Shown here in pieces: positions 1-10,816 of a stretch of DNA of 64,000 nucleotides. The notes under the pieces were generated by a model. That model did not search any database. It was not told where the DNA came from and saw only the letters and a list, made by a program, of their open reading frames with translations. The DNA is from Diplonema papillatum (lineage: Eukaryota > Euglenozoa > Diplonemea > Diplonemida > Diplonemidae), in the NCBI GenBank assembly GCA_030068145.1, contig JAPJBO010001058.1, forward strand, positions 1-64,000. The letters run 5' to 3'. Within the stretch, counting starts at the first letter, position 1; each line of letters opens with the position of its first letter. A program made the position numbers and the translations under genes.

Positions 1-1
1 T

Positions 2-3000
2 ACACTGACGTTCGCTGTCTGTCTCGCAGCCGCCTTTGCGGACCTGACGCAAGAAGCTCGGATTTTGAAGAAGGACCTCACGCAGCGGGCGACAGACGCC
101 GGCACAGAAGCCCGAAAGGCGGGGCAACACGCGGGTGCTGCGTATGACCATGCGAAAGCAAGCGCCGCCGACGCTGGGCAAGCTGCCGGCAATGCCGCCA
201 ACGATGCTGCAAGCCGCGCCAGCGAAGAAGCGGGGGGCCTGTGGAGCCGCATCACGGGCAGTGTGATGGGCAAGCGCGACGAAGCGGCCGACCAGGCCGA
301 CGCCGCTGTGAATTCCGCGAAGGACGCCTACCACCAAGCCGAGGGGCAAGCCCGTGATGCTTTGAAGAACGCGAAGGATTCGACGGCCGGTGTAGCTGAC
401 GAAGCCTCTCAACGTGTAACCAACGCGCAGAAGGCTGCTCAGGACGCGGCGAAGAACGCCCAAGACAAGGCCCACGACGCGTACAAAGGCGCGTCAGCGA
501 CCGCCAGCGACGCCGCGAACGAAGCCAACCAGCAAGCCACCGGACTCTGGAGCAAGATCAAGTCGACGGTGGCCGGCGCTTCTGACAGCGCCGCCTCGGC
601 CGCCCAGCAAAGTGCCGAGCACGCCCGGAACGCGGCAGAGAACGGGGCCAACACCGCCCGCAACGTGTACGACGCCGCCGAACTGCAAGCCGCCGACGGC
701 GCGCACAAAGCCGGGGAGAAAGCCAACAAAGCGTGGGACCAGGCGAAGGATGCCGGCGACCGCGCCGCTTCTTCCGCCAACCGAGCGGCTGACGACGCGA
801 AGGACGCCGCTGCTGGGGCCGCGGGAGAGGCGAACAAGCGCGCGGGAGGCGTGTGGGACGCCATCAAATCGAAGGTCGTCGGTGCCCGCGAAGACGCGGC
901 TGACGTCGCCGACTCGGCTCGCGCCCACGCCGAGGACGCCGCCTACCGCGGCGGCAAGCAAGCCGACGCGACGTACCAGGCGGCCAAGCAGCAAGCGGCG
1001 GAGACAGGCGCGAAGGCGGAAGGCGCGTGGAACAACGCGAAGGGTGCCGCTGCCAACGCCCGCGACCAGGCCGCTAACGACGCGAAGCAGAAGTTGGACG
1101 AAGCTTCGCGCGCAGCGAACGCTGCGAAGGATGACGTGGACGCGAAGGCCGGCGGGTTGTGGAACGGGCTGAAGGGCATGGTCGTCGGAGCGCGCGACGA
1201 GGCAGCCGAGACGGCCGGGTCCGCGAAGCAATCCGCCGAAAACGCGGCGGGCGACGCGGGCGCGAAGGCGTCGCAGGCCGGCGACTACGGCAAGAAGAAG
1301 GCGGCCGCCGGCGCCGAAACCGCTCGTGAAAAAATCGAGAAGGTTTGGAGCGAGCTCAACAACGCCGCTGACGACGCTGGTCAGGCGGCTCGCGATACGG
1401 CGCACACTGCTGGTGACAAGGCCGCGAACGCTGCGCAGAACGGCAAGCAAACCATCAACGATGCCTACAGAACCGCAGAAGACAAAGCCTCGGAGAAGCT
1501 GAACGAAGCAAACGAGCAAGCCGGCGGACTGTGGAACCGAATCAAGAACACCGTCGTTGGCACCAGCAACGAGGCGCAGGAAGCAGCTCAGCAGGCACGT
1601 GACAACACCCAGCAGAAAGCACAAGACGCTTACGAGCACGGAAAGAAGCAGGCTAATGGCGCCTACGAAGCTGCCCGTGACACTGCGTCGCAAAACACGC
1701 AGTACGCAAAGGACCAGGCAAACCACGCCTACGACAGCGCTCGCGATGCTGCCTCGAAGGGAACTCAGTACGGCAAGGAGCAAGCTGACCGAGCCTACGA
1801 AACTGCCCGTGATGCTGCAGGCAACAGTGCTCAATATGGACAGGAGAAGTACGACGCTGCTCGTGATGCCGCCAAGAGAGGCACCGAATATGGCAAGAAG
1901 CAGGCCAACAACGCCTATGAATCGGCCCGGCAAACTACGAACCAAGGTGTCAAGCACGGCAAGGAGCAGGCAGCCAACGCGTACGACGCCGCTCGTGATG
2001 CTGGCAAAGCAGCGCAGGACGCGGCACACACTGCTAGTGAGAAGGCTGCGGATACTGCTCAGGCTGGCAAGAAGACTGTCAACGATGCTTACAACACCGC
2101 AGAAGACAAAGCCGCGGAGAAACTGAACGAAGCAAACGAACAAGCCGGTGGACTGTGGAACAGGATCAAGAACACCGTCGCGGGCACCAGCAACGAGGCA
2201 AAGGAAGCAGCTCAACAGGCCCGCGACACAGCATCTGAGGCCGCTGGACACTCCAAGCAAAAAGCGCAAGATGCATACGAATCCGTCCGTGACACTGCAT
2301 CAAAAAACACTCAGTACGCAAAGGACCAGGCAAGCAAAGCATACGACAGCGCTCGCGACGCCACTGCCAAGGGCACTCAGTACGGAAAGGAACAGGCTAA
2401 CCAGGCCTACGAAGCTGCCCGTGATGCTGCAGACAAGGGTGCACAGTACGGACAGCAGAAGTACGACGCTGCTCGCGATGCCGCCAACACAGGCACCGAA
2501 TACAGCAAAAAACAGGCCAACAACGCCTATGAATCGGCCCGGCAAACTACCAACCAAGGTGTTCAGCACGGCAAAGAACAAGCGAACAACGCGTACGAAG
2601 CAGCACGCGACACGGCACGCACTGTGGGTGACAAGGCAACAGACGCGGCGCAGGCTAGCAAGGACGCTGCCAGCGATGCCTACAACACTGCCGAAGACAA
2701 AGCTTCGGAGAAGCTGAACGAAGCAAACGAACAAGCCGGCGGACTTTGGAACAGGATCAAGAACACCGTCGTTGGCACCAGCAACGAAGCAAAGGAAGCA
2801 GCTCAACAGGCCCGCGACACAGCATCTGAGGCCGCTGGACACTCCAAGCAAAAAGCGCGAGATGCATACGAATCCGCCCGTGACGCTGCGTCAAAAAACA
2901 CTCAGTACGCAAAGGACCAGGCAAATAATGCATACGACAGCGCTCGCGACGCTACTGCTAAGGGCACCGAGTACGGAAAGGAACAGGCTGACCAGGCCTA

Positions 3001-5008
3001 CGAAGCTGCCCGTGATGCTGCAGACAAGGGTGCACAGTACGGACAGCAGACGTACGACGCTGCTCGCGATGCCGCCAACAAAGGCAAAAAACAGGCCAAC
3101 AACGCTTATGAATCGGCCCGGCAAACTACGAACCAAGGTGTTCAGTACGGCAAAGAGCAAGCGAACAACGCGTACGAAGCCGCACGCGACACGGCACGCA
3201 CTGTGGGTGACAAGGCAACGGATGCGGCGCAGGCTGGCAAAGATGCAGCCAACGATGCCTACAAAACCGCCGAAGACAAAGCCTCGGAGAAGCTGAACGA
3301 CGCAAACGAACAAGCCGGCGGACTGTGGAACAAGATCAAGAACACCGTTACAGGCACCAGCAACGAGGCAAAGGAAGCAGCTCAGCAGGCACGAGACAAG
3401 GCGTCGGATGCGGCTGGATACGGAAAGGAGCAAGCCAACCAAGCTTACGATGCCGCTCGTGATGCAGCCAACAGAGGGACCGAATACGGCAAGCAGCAAG
3501 CGGTCAACGTGCAGGATGTCGCGCGCGACGCTGCGCAATACAGCAAGGATCAAGCCAACAACGCCTACGAAAAGGCTCGCGACACTGCTTCGAAAACAGC
3601 TGAATATGGCAAAGAGCAGGCCAACGATGCTTACGACACCGCCGCAAAAGGTGCCGAATATGCAAAGGACCAGGCAAACAACGCCTACGACAGCGCTCGC
3701 GTTGCTGCCTCGAAAGGCACGAAGTACGGAAAGGAGCAAGTTAACCAAGCCTACGACGCTGCCCGTGATGCCGCAGCAGACAGTGCAAAATACAGCCGCG
3801 AGTACGCCAACGAAGCGCGCGATGCTGCCGCAGAAGGCGCAGCGTATGGAAAGAAGCAAGCAAACCGAGCTTACGACACCGTGCGAGACACTGTAGAAGA
3901 CGGAGCACAGTACGCTGAAGACCAAGCTAGCAACGCGTACGACGCAGTTCGCGACGGCGCAAAGTACGGCAAGAAGCAGGCGCGCAACGTGTACAAAGAA
4001 GCACGCGACACTGCTGCGAAAGGCGCCGAGTATGGAAAAGAGCAAGCTGAGAAGACATACGATGCCGCGCGCAACACTGTAGAGGACCAAGCTAGCAACG
4101 CGTACGACGCAGTTCGCGACGGCGCACAGTACGGCAAGAAGCAGGCTCGCAACGTGTACGAAGAAGCCCGCGACACGGCTGCGAAAGGCGCCGAGTATGG
4201 AAAAGAGCAAGCTGAGAAGACATACGATGCCGCGCGCAACACTGTAGAGGACCAAGCTAGCAACGCGTACGACGCAGTTCGCGACAGCGCCAAGTACGGC
4301 AAAAAGCAGGCGCGCAACGTGTACGAAGAAGCCCGCGACACTGCTGCGAAAGGCGCCGAGCAAGCTGAGAAGACATACGATGCTGCGCGCAACACTGTAG
4401 AGGACGAAGCTAGCGACGCGTACGATGCAGTTCGCGGCGGCGCACAATACGGCAAAAAGCAGGCGCGCAACGCGTACGAAGGAGCACGCGACACTGCTGC
4501 GAAAGGCACCGAGTACGGAAAAGAGCAAGCTGAGAAGGCATACGATGCTGCCCGCAACACTGTAGTGGACGGGGCACAATATGCTGAGGACCAAGCTGGC
4601 AACGCGTACGATGCAGTTCGCGACGGCGCACGGTACGGCAAAAAGCAAGCGCGCAACGTGTACGAAGAAGCCCGCGACACTGCTGCGAAAGGCGCCGAGT
4701 ATGGAAAAAAGCAAGCTGGGAAGGCATACGATGCTGCACGCGACACCGCTTCGAAGGGAGCGCAGCGGGCTGGGAGTGCCTATAAAACTGCACGTGACGA
4801 GACTGCGAAAACGGCAGAAAACGCGCAGCAAAAGGTGGCTGACGGCCTGGACAACGTGAAGGACACGACCAAGAGTGCTATCGATGAGGGTCACAACTGC
4901 GCTGAAGCCGCGGCTGAGAAGGCAAAGGAAGCCAGTCGCAGAGCGCAGGGCACCGCCAAGTCTTTCACGGAGAAGATCATTGATGCTGTGAAGCCAGACA
5001 AAAACTAG
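2..5008 (+). CDS. Secreted LEA-like/Trp-module repeat protein, copy 1 (5' partial)
   Basis: The window opens inside the signal peptide of this gene. Base 1 equals base 5809 of the downstream copy, so only the first nine bases of the reading frame are missing. The frame is open to the TAG at 5006-5008 and the protein reads identical to copy 2, which describes the domains. It is built almost wholly from Ala/Lys/Asp/Gln/Tyr-rich amphipathic repeats with eight Trp modules. Third codon positions are very G/C-rich over the first 1.3 kb and clearly less so afterwards. I infer a secreted or endomembrane-lumen structural or protective protein. No enzyme motif is visible. Group-3 LEA and apolipoprotein-like helices are the nearest known comparison, by composition rather than by recognised homology. 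Confidence 0.88.
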   Translation, partial: TLTFAVCLAAAFADLTQEARILKKDLTQRATDAGTEARKAGQHAGAAYDHAKASAADAGQAAGNAANDAASRASEEAGGLWSRITGSVMGKRDEAADQADAAVNSAKDAYHQAEGQARDALKNAKDSTAGVADEASQRVTNAQKAAQDAAKNAQDKAHDAYKGASATASDAANEANQQATGLWSKIKSTVAGASDSAASAAQQSAEHARNAAENGANTARNVYDAAELQAADGAHKAGEKANKAWDQAKDAGDRAASSANRAADDAKDAAAGAAGEANKRAGGVWDAIKSKVVGAREDAADVADSARAHAEDAAYRGGKQADATYQAAKQQAAETGAKAEGAWNNAKGAAANARDQAANDAKQKLDEASRAANAAKDDVDAKAGGLWNGLKGMVVGARDEAAETAGSAKQSAENAAGDAGAKASQAGDYGKKKAAAGAETAREKIEKVWSELNNAADDAGQAARDTAHTAGDKAANAAQNGKQTINDAYRTAEDKASEKLNEANEQAGGLWNRIKNTVVGTSNEAQEAAQQARDNTQQKAQDAYEHGKKQANGAYEAARDTASQNTQYAKDQANHAYDSARDAASKGTQYGKEQADRAYETARDAAGNSAQYGQEKYDAARDAAKRGTEYGKKQANNAYESARQTTNQGVKHGKEQAANAYDAARDAGKAAQDAAHTASEKAADTAQAGKKTVNDAYNTAEDKAAEKLNEANEQAGGLWNRIKNTVAGTSNEAKEAAQQARDTASEAAGHSKQKAQDAYESVRDTASKNTQYAKDQASKAYDSARDATAKGTQYGKEQANQAYEAARDAADKGAQYGQQKYDAARDAANTGTEYSKKQANNAYESARQTTNQGVQHGKEQANNAYEAARDTARTVGDKATDAAQASKDAASDAYNTAEDKASEKLNEANEQAGGLWNRIKNTVVGTSNEAKEAAQQARDTASEAAGHSKQKARDAYESARDAASKNTQYAKDQANNAYDSARDATAKGTEYGKEQADQAYEAARDAADKGAQYGQQTYDAARDAANKGKKQANNAYESARQTTNQGVQYGKEQANNAYEAARDTARTVGDKATDAAQAGKDAANDAYKTAEDKASEKLNDANEQAGGLWNKIKNTVTGTSNEAKEAAQQARDKASDAAGYGKEQANQAYDAARDAANRGTEYGKQQAVNVQDVARDAAQYSKDQANNAYEKARDTASKTAEYGKEQANDAYDTAAKGAEYAKDQANNAYDSARVAASKGTKYGKEQVNQAYDAARDAAADSAKYSREYANEARDAAAEGAAYGKKQANRAYDTVRDTVEDGAQYAEDQASNAYDAVRDGAKYGKKQARNVYKEARDTAAKGAEYGKEQAEKTYDAARNTVEDQASNAYDAVRDGAQYGKKQARNVYEEARDTAAKGAEYGKEQAEKTYDAARNTVEDQASNAYDAVRDSAKYGKKQARNVYEEARDTAAKGAEQAEKTYDAARNTVEDEASDAYDAVRGGAQYGKKQARNAYEGARDTAAKGTEYGKEQAEKAYDAARNTVVDGAQYAEDQAGNAYDAVRDGARYGKKQARNVYEEARDTAAKGAEYGKKQAGKAYDAARDTASKGAQRAGSAYKTARDETAKTAENAQQKVADGLDNVKDTTKSAIDEGHNCAEAAAEKAKEASRRAQGTAKSFTEKIIDAVKPDKN

Positions 5009-5800
5009 GTTTCGTCGCTCTTCTGCTGTCTGTTTTGTCCCATGCTCGGTAGCTGAGCATTTCGTGTTCGCTACCGTGTGCTCAAAGATCGGCGTACATG
5101 GTGCAACAGTACGAGGAAAATTGAAACGAGTGCAGTCAGCTTGCCGACGAGGCCTTCGGCAGCACTGTTCCAACAAGCTAACCAAGATAACGAAGAGCGC
5201 GCTCCCCTCTCAAGGATGCACGCTGCTTTCTTCGACCCCCTAGCCTCAGACACGATGGCCAATAGCCAACCATGGCCGGCCGTCATGTTCCCCCTTTTTT
5301 ACTTTCTTTCGACTCCTTGCAAATTGCGTGGGTTCTTCTCTTCCTTCCTCGCCCGGGGCGGATGCGCCTGAAGACTCTCGCGTTTTGCTCTGTCGCAGCA
5401 TCTCCGTGAGTAGAACTAGCGCTAACATGGCACACCGTCTCCTGTACTTCGAGCATGGGTTATCCCTGCCGCCACTTCTCCCTCAACGTTATTGTTTAAG
5501 CACATGTTGTGCTCCAAAAGTCGGCGGCATCCCCCCCGGCACTGACATCTGTTCTAATCCTTTTCCACTTTCGAGCGCCTTTGCTGAACTACGAACGAGC
5601 AATGGCCGATACTCGGGTAACAGAGTCATTCGAACGTGTGAGCACCGATACTCGAGTAACAGTGTCATTCGAACGTGCATCTTGCAGAGCTATGCTAGCT
5701 TGGACGAACTTCACGCCCATGCTCCCAGGTTTCGAAACAAAAGAGAAGAACCACCTCAAACTAAAGAAGAAGAGAAATCCAGAGCACGCAGTCCGTCGCG
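5009..5800 (+). promoter_or_regulatory. Intergenic region: 3' flank of copy 1 and promoter of copy 2
   Basis: There is no credible gene here. Bases 5009-5555 are the 3' flank shared with copy 2. Bases 5556-5800 belong to the duplicated unit's 5' end and must contain the promoter and leader of copy 2. The last 60 bases before the ATG are purine-rich (runs of AAAGAAGAAGAGAAA type), a trait shared with the leaders of the two related genes downstream. I see no clear TATA box. Confidence 0.5.
5607..5684 (+). repeat. Two direct 39-bp repeats upstream of copy 2
   Basis: Two adjacent imperfect copies of 39 bp start at 5607 and 5646. Each begins CGATACTCG and contains the near-palindrome ATTCGAACGT. 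They lie about 120-190 bp before the ATG at 5801, where upstream activator sites could sit. A regulatory role is inference. Confidence 0.7.
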
Positions 5801-8800
5801 ATGCGGCATACACTGACGTTCGCTGTCTGTCTCGCAGCCGCCTTTGCGGACCTGACGCAAGAAGCTCGGATTTTGAAGAAGGACCTCACGCAGCGGGCGA
5901 CAGACGCCGGCACAGAAGCCCGAAAGGCGGGGCAACACGCGGGTGCTGCGTATGACCATGCGAAAGCAAGCGCCGCCGACGCTGGGCAAGCTGCCGGCAA
6001 TGCCGCCAACGATGCTGCAAGCCGCGCCAGCGAAGAAGCGGGGGGCCTGTGGAGCCGCATCACGGGCAGTGTGATGGGCAAGCGCGACGAAGCGGCCGAC
6101 CAGGCCGACGCCGCTGTGAATTCCGCGAAGGACGCCTACCACCAAGCCGAGGGGCAAGCCCGTGATGCTTTGAAGAACGCGAAGGATTCGACGGCCGGTG
6201 TAGCTGACGAAGCCTCTCAACGTGTAACCAACGCGCAGAAGGCTGCTCAGGACGCGGCGAAGAACGCCCAAGACAAGGCCCACGACGCGTACAAAGGCGC
6301 GTCAGCGACCGCCAGCGACGCCGCGAACGAAGCCAACCAGCAAGCCACCGGACTCTGGAGCAAGATCAAGTCGACGGTGGCCGGCGCTTCTGACAGCGCC
6401 GCCTCGGCCGCCCAGCAAAGTGCCGAGCACGCCCGGAACGCGGCAGAGAACGGGGCCAACACCGCCCGCAACGTGTACGACGCCGCCGAACTGCAAGCCG
6501 CCGACGGCGCGCACAAAGCCGGGGAGAAAGCCAACAAAGCGTGGGACCAGGCGAAGGATGCCGGCGACCGCGCCGCTTCTTCCGCCAACCGAGCGGCTGA
6601 CGACGCGAAGGACGCCGCTGCTGGGGCCGCGGGAGAGGCGAACAAGCGCGCGGGAGGCGTGTGGGACGCCATCAAATCGAAGGTCGTCGGTGCCCGCGAA
6701 GACGCGGCTGACGTCGCCGACTCGGCTCGCGCCCACGCCGAGGACGCCGCCTACCGCGGCGGCAAGCAAGCCGACGCGACGTACCAGGCGGCCAAGCAGC
6801 AAGCGGCGGAGACAGGCGCGAAGGCGGAAGGCGCGTGGAACAACGCGAAGGGTGCCGCTGCCAACGCCCGCGACCAGGCCGCTAACGACGCGAAGCAGAA
6901 GTTGGACGAAGCTTCGCGCGCAGCGAACGCTGCGAAGGATGACGTGGACGCGAAGGCCGGCGGGTTGTGGAACGGGCTGAAGGGCATGGTCGTCGGAGCG
7001 CGCGACGAGGCAGCCGAGACGGCCGGGTCCGCGAAGCAATCCGCCGAAAACGCGGCGGGCGACGCGGGCGCGAAGGCGTCGCAGGCCGGCGACTACGGCA
7101 AGAAGAAGGCGGCCGCCGGCGCCGAAACCGCTCGTGAAAAAATCGAGAAGGTTTGGAGCGAGCTCAACAACGCCGCTGACGACGCTGGTCAGGCGGCTCG
7201 CGATACGGCGCACACTGCTGGTGACAAGGCCGCGAACGCTGCGCAGAACGGCAAGCAAACCATCAACGATGCCTACAGAACCGCAGAAGACAAAGCCTCG
7301 GAGAAGCTGAACGAAGCAAACGAGCAAGCCGGCGGACTGTGGAACCGAATCAAGAACACCGTCGTTGGCACCAGCAACGAGGCGCAGGAAGCAGCTCAGC
7401 AGGCACGTGACAACACCCAGCAGAAAGCACAAGACGCTTACGAGCACGGAAAGAAGCAGGCTAATGGCGCCTACGAAGCTGCCCGTGACACTGCGTCGCA
7501 AAACACGCAGTACGCAAAGGACCAGGCAAACCACGCCTACGACAGCGCTCGCGATGCTGCCTCGAAGGGAACTCAGTACGGCAAGGAGCAAGCTGACCGA
7601 GCCTACGAAACTGCCCGTGATGCTGCAGGCAACAGTGCTCAATATGGACAGGAGAAGTACGACGCTGCTCGTGATGCCGCCAAGAGAGGCACCGAATATG
7701 GCAAGAAGCAGGCCAACAACGCCTATGAATCGGCCCGGCAAACTACGAACCAAGGTGTCAAGCACGGCAAGGAGCAGGCAGCCAACGCGTACGACGCCGC
7801 TCGTGATGCTGGCAAAGCAGCGCAGGACGCGGCACACACTGCTAGTGAGAAGGCTGCGGATACTGCTCAGGCTGGCAAGAAGACTGTCAACGATGCTTAC
7901 AACACCGCAGAAGACAAAGCCGCGGAGAAACTGAACGAAGCAAACGAACAAGCCGGTGGACTGTGGAACAGGATCAAGAACACCGTCGCGGGCACCAGCA
8001 ACGAGGCAAAGGAAGCAGCTCAACAGGCCCGCGACACAGCATCTGAGGCCGCTGGACACTCCAAGCAAAAAGCGCAAGATGCATACGAATCCGTCCGTGA
8101 CACTGCATCAAAAAACACTCAGTACGCAAAGGACCAGGCAAGCAAAGCATACGACAGCGCTCGCGACGCCACTGCCAAGGGCACTCAGTACGGAAAGGAA
8201 CAGGCTAACCAGGCCTACGAAGCTGCCCGTGATGCTGCAGACAAGGGTGCACAGTACGGACAGCAGAAGTACGACGCTGCTCGCGATGCCGCCAACACAG
8301 GCACCGAATACAGCAAAAAACAGGCCAACAACGCCTATGAATCGGCCCGGCAAACTACCAACCAAGGTGTTCAGCACGGCAAAGAACAAGCGAACAACGC
8401 GTACGAAGCAGCACGCGACACGGCACGCACTGTGGGTGACAAGGCAACAGACGCGGCGCAGGCTAGCAAGGACGCTGCCAGCGATGCCTACAACACTGCC
8501 GAAGACAAAGCTTCGGAGAAGCTGAACGAAGCAAACGAACAAGCCGGCGGACTTTGGAACAGGATCAAGAACACCGTCGTTGGCACCAGCAACGAAGCAA
8601 AGGAAGCAGCTCAACAGGCCCGCGACACAGCATCTGAGGCCGCTGGACACTCCAAGCAAAAAGCGCGAGATGCATACGAATCCGCCCGTGACGCTGCGTC
8701 AAAAAACACTCAGTACGCAAAGGACCAGGCAAATAATGCATACGACAGCGCTCGCGACGCTACTGCTAAGGGCACCGAGTACGGAAAGGAACAGGCTGAC

Positions 8801-10816
8801 CAGGCCTACGAAGCTGCCCGTGATGCTGCAGACAAGGGTGCACAGTACGGACAGCAGACGTACGACGCTGCTCGCGATGCCGCCAACAAAGGCAAAAAAC
8901 AGGCCAACAACGCTTATGAATCGGCCCGGCAAACTACGAACCAAGGTGTTCAGTACGGCAAAGAGCAAGCGAACAACGCGTACGAAGCCGCACGCGACAC
9001 GGCACGCACTGTGGGTGACAAGGCAACGGATGCGGCGCAGGCTGGCAAAGATGCAGCCAACGATGCCTACAAAACCGCCGAAGACAAAGCCTCGGAGAAG
9101 CTGAACGACGCAAACGAACAAGCCGGCGGACTGTGGAACAAGATCAAGAACACCGTTACAGGCACCAGCAACGAGGCAAAGGAAGCAGCTCAGCAGGCAC
9201 GAGACAAGGCGTCGGATGCGGCTGGATACGGAAAGGAGCAAGCCAACCAAGCTTACGATGCCGCTCGTGATGCAGCCAACAGAGGGACCGAATACGGCAA
9301 GCAGCAAGCGGTCAACGTGCAGGATGTCGCGCGCGACGCTGCGCAATACAGCAAGGATCAAGCCAACAACGCCTACGAAAAGGCTCGCGACACTGCTTCG
9401 AAAACAGCTGAATATGGCAAAGAGCAGGCCAACGATGCTTACGACACCGCCGCAAAAGGTGCCGAATATGCAAAGGACCAGGCAAACAACGCCTACGACA
9501 GCGCTCGCGTTGCTGCCTCGAAAGGCACGAAGTACGGAAAGGAGCAAGTTAACCAAGCCTACGACGCTGCCCGTGATGCCGCAGCAGACAGTGCAAAATA
9601 CAGCCGCGAGTACGCCAACGAAGCGCGCGATGCTGCCGCAGAAGGCGCAGCGTATGGAAAGAAGCAAGCAAACCGAGCTTACGACACCGTGCGAGACACT
9701 GTAGAAGACGGAGCACAGTACGCTGAAGACCAAGCTAGCAACGCGTACGACGCAGTTCGCGACGGCGCAAAGTACGGCAAGAAGCAGGCGCGCAACGTGT
9801 ACAAAGAAGCACGCGACACTGCTGCGAAAGGCGCCGAGTATGGAAAAGAGCAAGCTGAGAAGACATACGATGCCGCGCGCAACACTGTAGAGGACCAAGC
9901 TAGCAACGCGTACGACGCAGTTCGCGACGGCGCACAGTACGGCAAGAAGCAGGCTCGCAACGTGTACGAAGAAGCCCGCGACACGGCTGCGAAAGGCGCC
10001 GAGTATGGAAAAGAGCAAGCTGAGAAGACATACGATGCCGCGCGCAACACTGTAGAGGACCAAGCTAGCAACGCGTACGACGCAGTTCGCGACAGCGCCA
10101 AGTACGGCAAAAAGCAGGCGCGCAACGTGTACGAAGAAGCCCGCGACACTGCTGCGAAAGGCGCCGAGCAAGCTGAGAAGACATACGATGCTGCGCGCAA
10201 CACTGTAGAGGACGAAGCTAGCGACGCGTACGATGCAGTTCGCGGCGGCGCACAATACGGCAAAAAGCAGGCGCGCAACGCGTACGAAGGAGCACGCGAC
10301 ACTGCTGCGAAAGGCACCGAGTACGGAAAAGAGCAAGCTGAGAAGGCATACGATGCTGCCCGCAACACTGTAGTGGACGGGGCACAATATGCTGAGGACC
10401 AAGCTGGCAACGCGTACGATGCAGTTCGCGACGGCGCACGGTACGGCAAAAAGCAAGCGCGCAACGTGTACGAAGAAGCCCGCGACACTGCTGCGAAAGG
10501 CGCCGAGTATGGAAAAAAGCAAGCTGGGAAGGCATACGATGCTGCACGCGACACCGCTTCGAAGGGAGCGCAGCGGGCTGGGAGTGCCTATAAAACTGCA
10601 CGTGACGAGACTGCGAAAACGGCAGAAAACGCGCAGCAAAAGGTGGCTGACGGCCTGGACAACGTGAAGGACACGACCAAGAGTGCTATCGATGAGGGTC
10701 ACAACTGCGCTGAAGCCGCGGCTGAGAAGGCAAAGGAAGCCAGTCGCAGAGCGCAGGGCACCGCCAAGTCTTTCACGGAGAAGATCATTGATGCTGTGAA
10801 GCCAGACAAAAACTAG
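5801..10816 (+). CDS. Secreted LEA-like/Trp-module repeat protein, copy 2 (1,671 aa)
   Basis: The ATG at 5801 begins an N-terminus typical of a signal peptide (MRH, then a hydrophobic stretch ending about AAAFA, cleavage near residue 15-16). The mature protein has three zones. Residues about 20-400 carry four Trp modules with Trp at 84, 186, 288 and 390, an exact 102-residue period. Residues about 400-1150 carry larger units of about 193-208 residues, with Trp at 514, 722, 919 and 1112, each followed by Tyr-containing helices of 11/22-residue type (YGKEQA-x-x-AYEAARDAA). Residues about 1150-1620 are Tyr/Lys/Asp repeats without Trp modules. The tail ends TEKIIDAVKPDKN. One Cys, 36 residues from the end, is the only one I see outside the signal peptide. 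The repeats predict long amphipathic helices. Role is unknown: membrane or lipid-surface coating, desiccation protection or an extracellular matrix protein are all possible. Confidence 0.93.
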   Translation: MRHTLTFAVCLAAAFADLTQEARILKKDLTQRATDAGTEARKAGQHAGAAYDHAKASAADAGQAAGNAANDAASRASEEAGGLWSRITGSVMGKRDEAADQADAAVNSAKDAYHQAEGQARDALKNAKDSTAGVADEASQRVTNAQKAAQDAAKNAQDKAHDAYKGASATASDAANEANQQATGLWSKIKSTVAGASDSAASAAQQSAEHARNAAENGANTARNVYDAAELQAADGAHKAGEKANKAWDQAKDAGDRAASSANRAADDAKDAAAGAAGEANKRAGGVWDAIKSKVVGAREDAADVADSARAHAEDAAYRGGKQADATYQAAKQQAAETGAKAEGAWNNAKGAAANARDQAANDAKQKLDEASRAANAAKDDVDAKAGGLWNGLKGMVVGARDEAAETAGSAKQSAENAAGDAGAKASQAGDYGKKKAAAGAETAREKIEKVWSELNNAADDAGQAARDTAHTAGDKAANAAQNGKQTINDAYRTAEDKASEKLNEANEQAGGLWNRIKNTVVGTSNEAQEAAQQARDNTQQKAQDAYEHGKKQANGAYEAARDTASQNTQYAKDQANHAYDSARDAASKGTQYGKEQADRAYETARDAAGNSAQYGQEKYDAARDAAKRGTEYGKKQANNAYESARQTTNQGVKHGKEQAANAYDAARDAGKAAQDAAHTASEKAADTAQAGKKTVNDAYNTAEDKAAEKLNEANEQAGGLWNRIKNTVAGTSNEAKEAAQQARDTASEAAGHSKQKAQDAYESVRDTASKNTQYAKDQASKAYDSARDATAKGTQYGKEQANQAYEAARDAADKGAQYGQQKYDAARDAANTGTEYSKKQANNAYESARQTTNQGVQHGKEQANNAYEAARDTARTVGDKATDAAQASKDAASDAYNTAEDKASEKLNEANEQAGGLWNRIKNTVVGTSNEAKEAAQQARDTASEAAGHSKQKARDAYESARDAASKNTQYAKDQANNAYDSARDATAKGTEYGKEQADQAYEAARDAADKGAQYGQQTYDAARDAANKGKKQANNAYESARQTTNQGVQYGKEQANNAYEAARDTARTVGDKATDAAQAGKDAANDAYKTAEDKASEKLNDANEQAGGLWNKIKNTVTGTSNEAKEAAQQARDKASDAAGYGKEQANQAYDAARDAANRGTEYGKQQAVNVQDVARDAAQYSKDQANNAYEKARDTASKTAEYGKEQANDAYDTAAKGAEYAKDQANNAYDSARVAASKGTKYGKEQVNQAYDAARDAAADSAKYSREYANEARDAAAEGAAYGKKQANRAYDTVRDTVEDGAQYAEDQASNAYDAVRDGAKYGKKQARNVYKEARDTAAKGAEYGKEQAEKTYDAARNTVEDQASNAYDAVRDGAQYGKKQARNVYEEARDTAAKGAEYGKEQAEKTYDAARNTVEDQASNAYDAVRDSAKYGKKQARNVYEEARDTAAKGAEQAEKTYDAARNTVEDEASDAYDAVRGGAQYGKKQARNAYEGARDTAAKGTEYGKEQAEKAYDAARNTVVDGAQYAEDQAGNAYDAVRDGARYGKKQARNVYEEARDTAAKGAEYGKKQAGKAYDAARDTASKGAQRAGSAYKTARDETAKTAENAQQKVADGLDNVKDTTKSAIDEGHNCAEAAAEKAKEASRRAQGTAKSFTEKIIDAVKPDKN

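Noticed and set aside
612-9704. Second-frame + strand ORFs rich in Thr/Pro/Arg within the repeat genes
   Set aside because: Out-of-frame readings of the same repeats; composition follows the frame shift and no domain is present.
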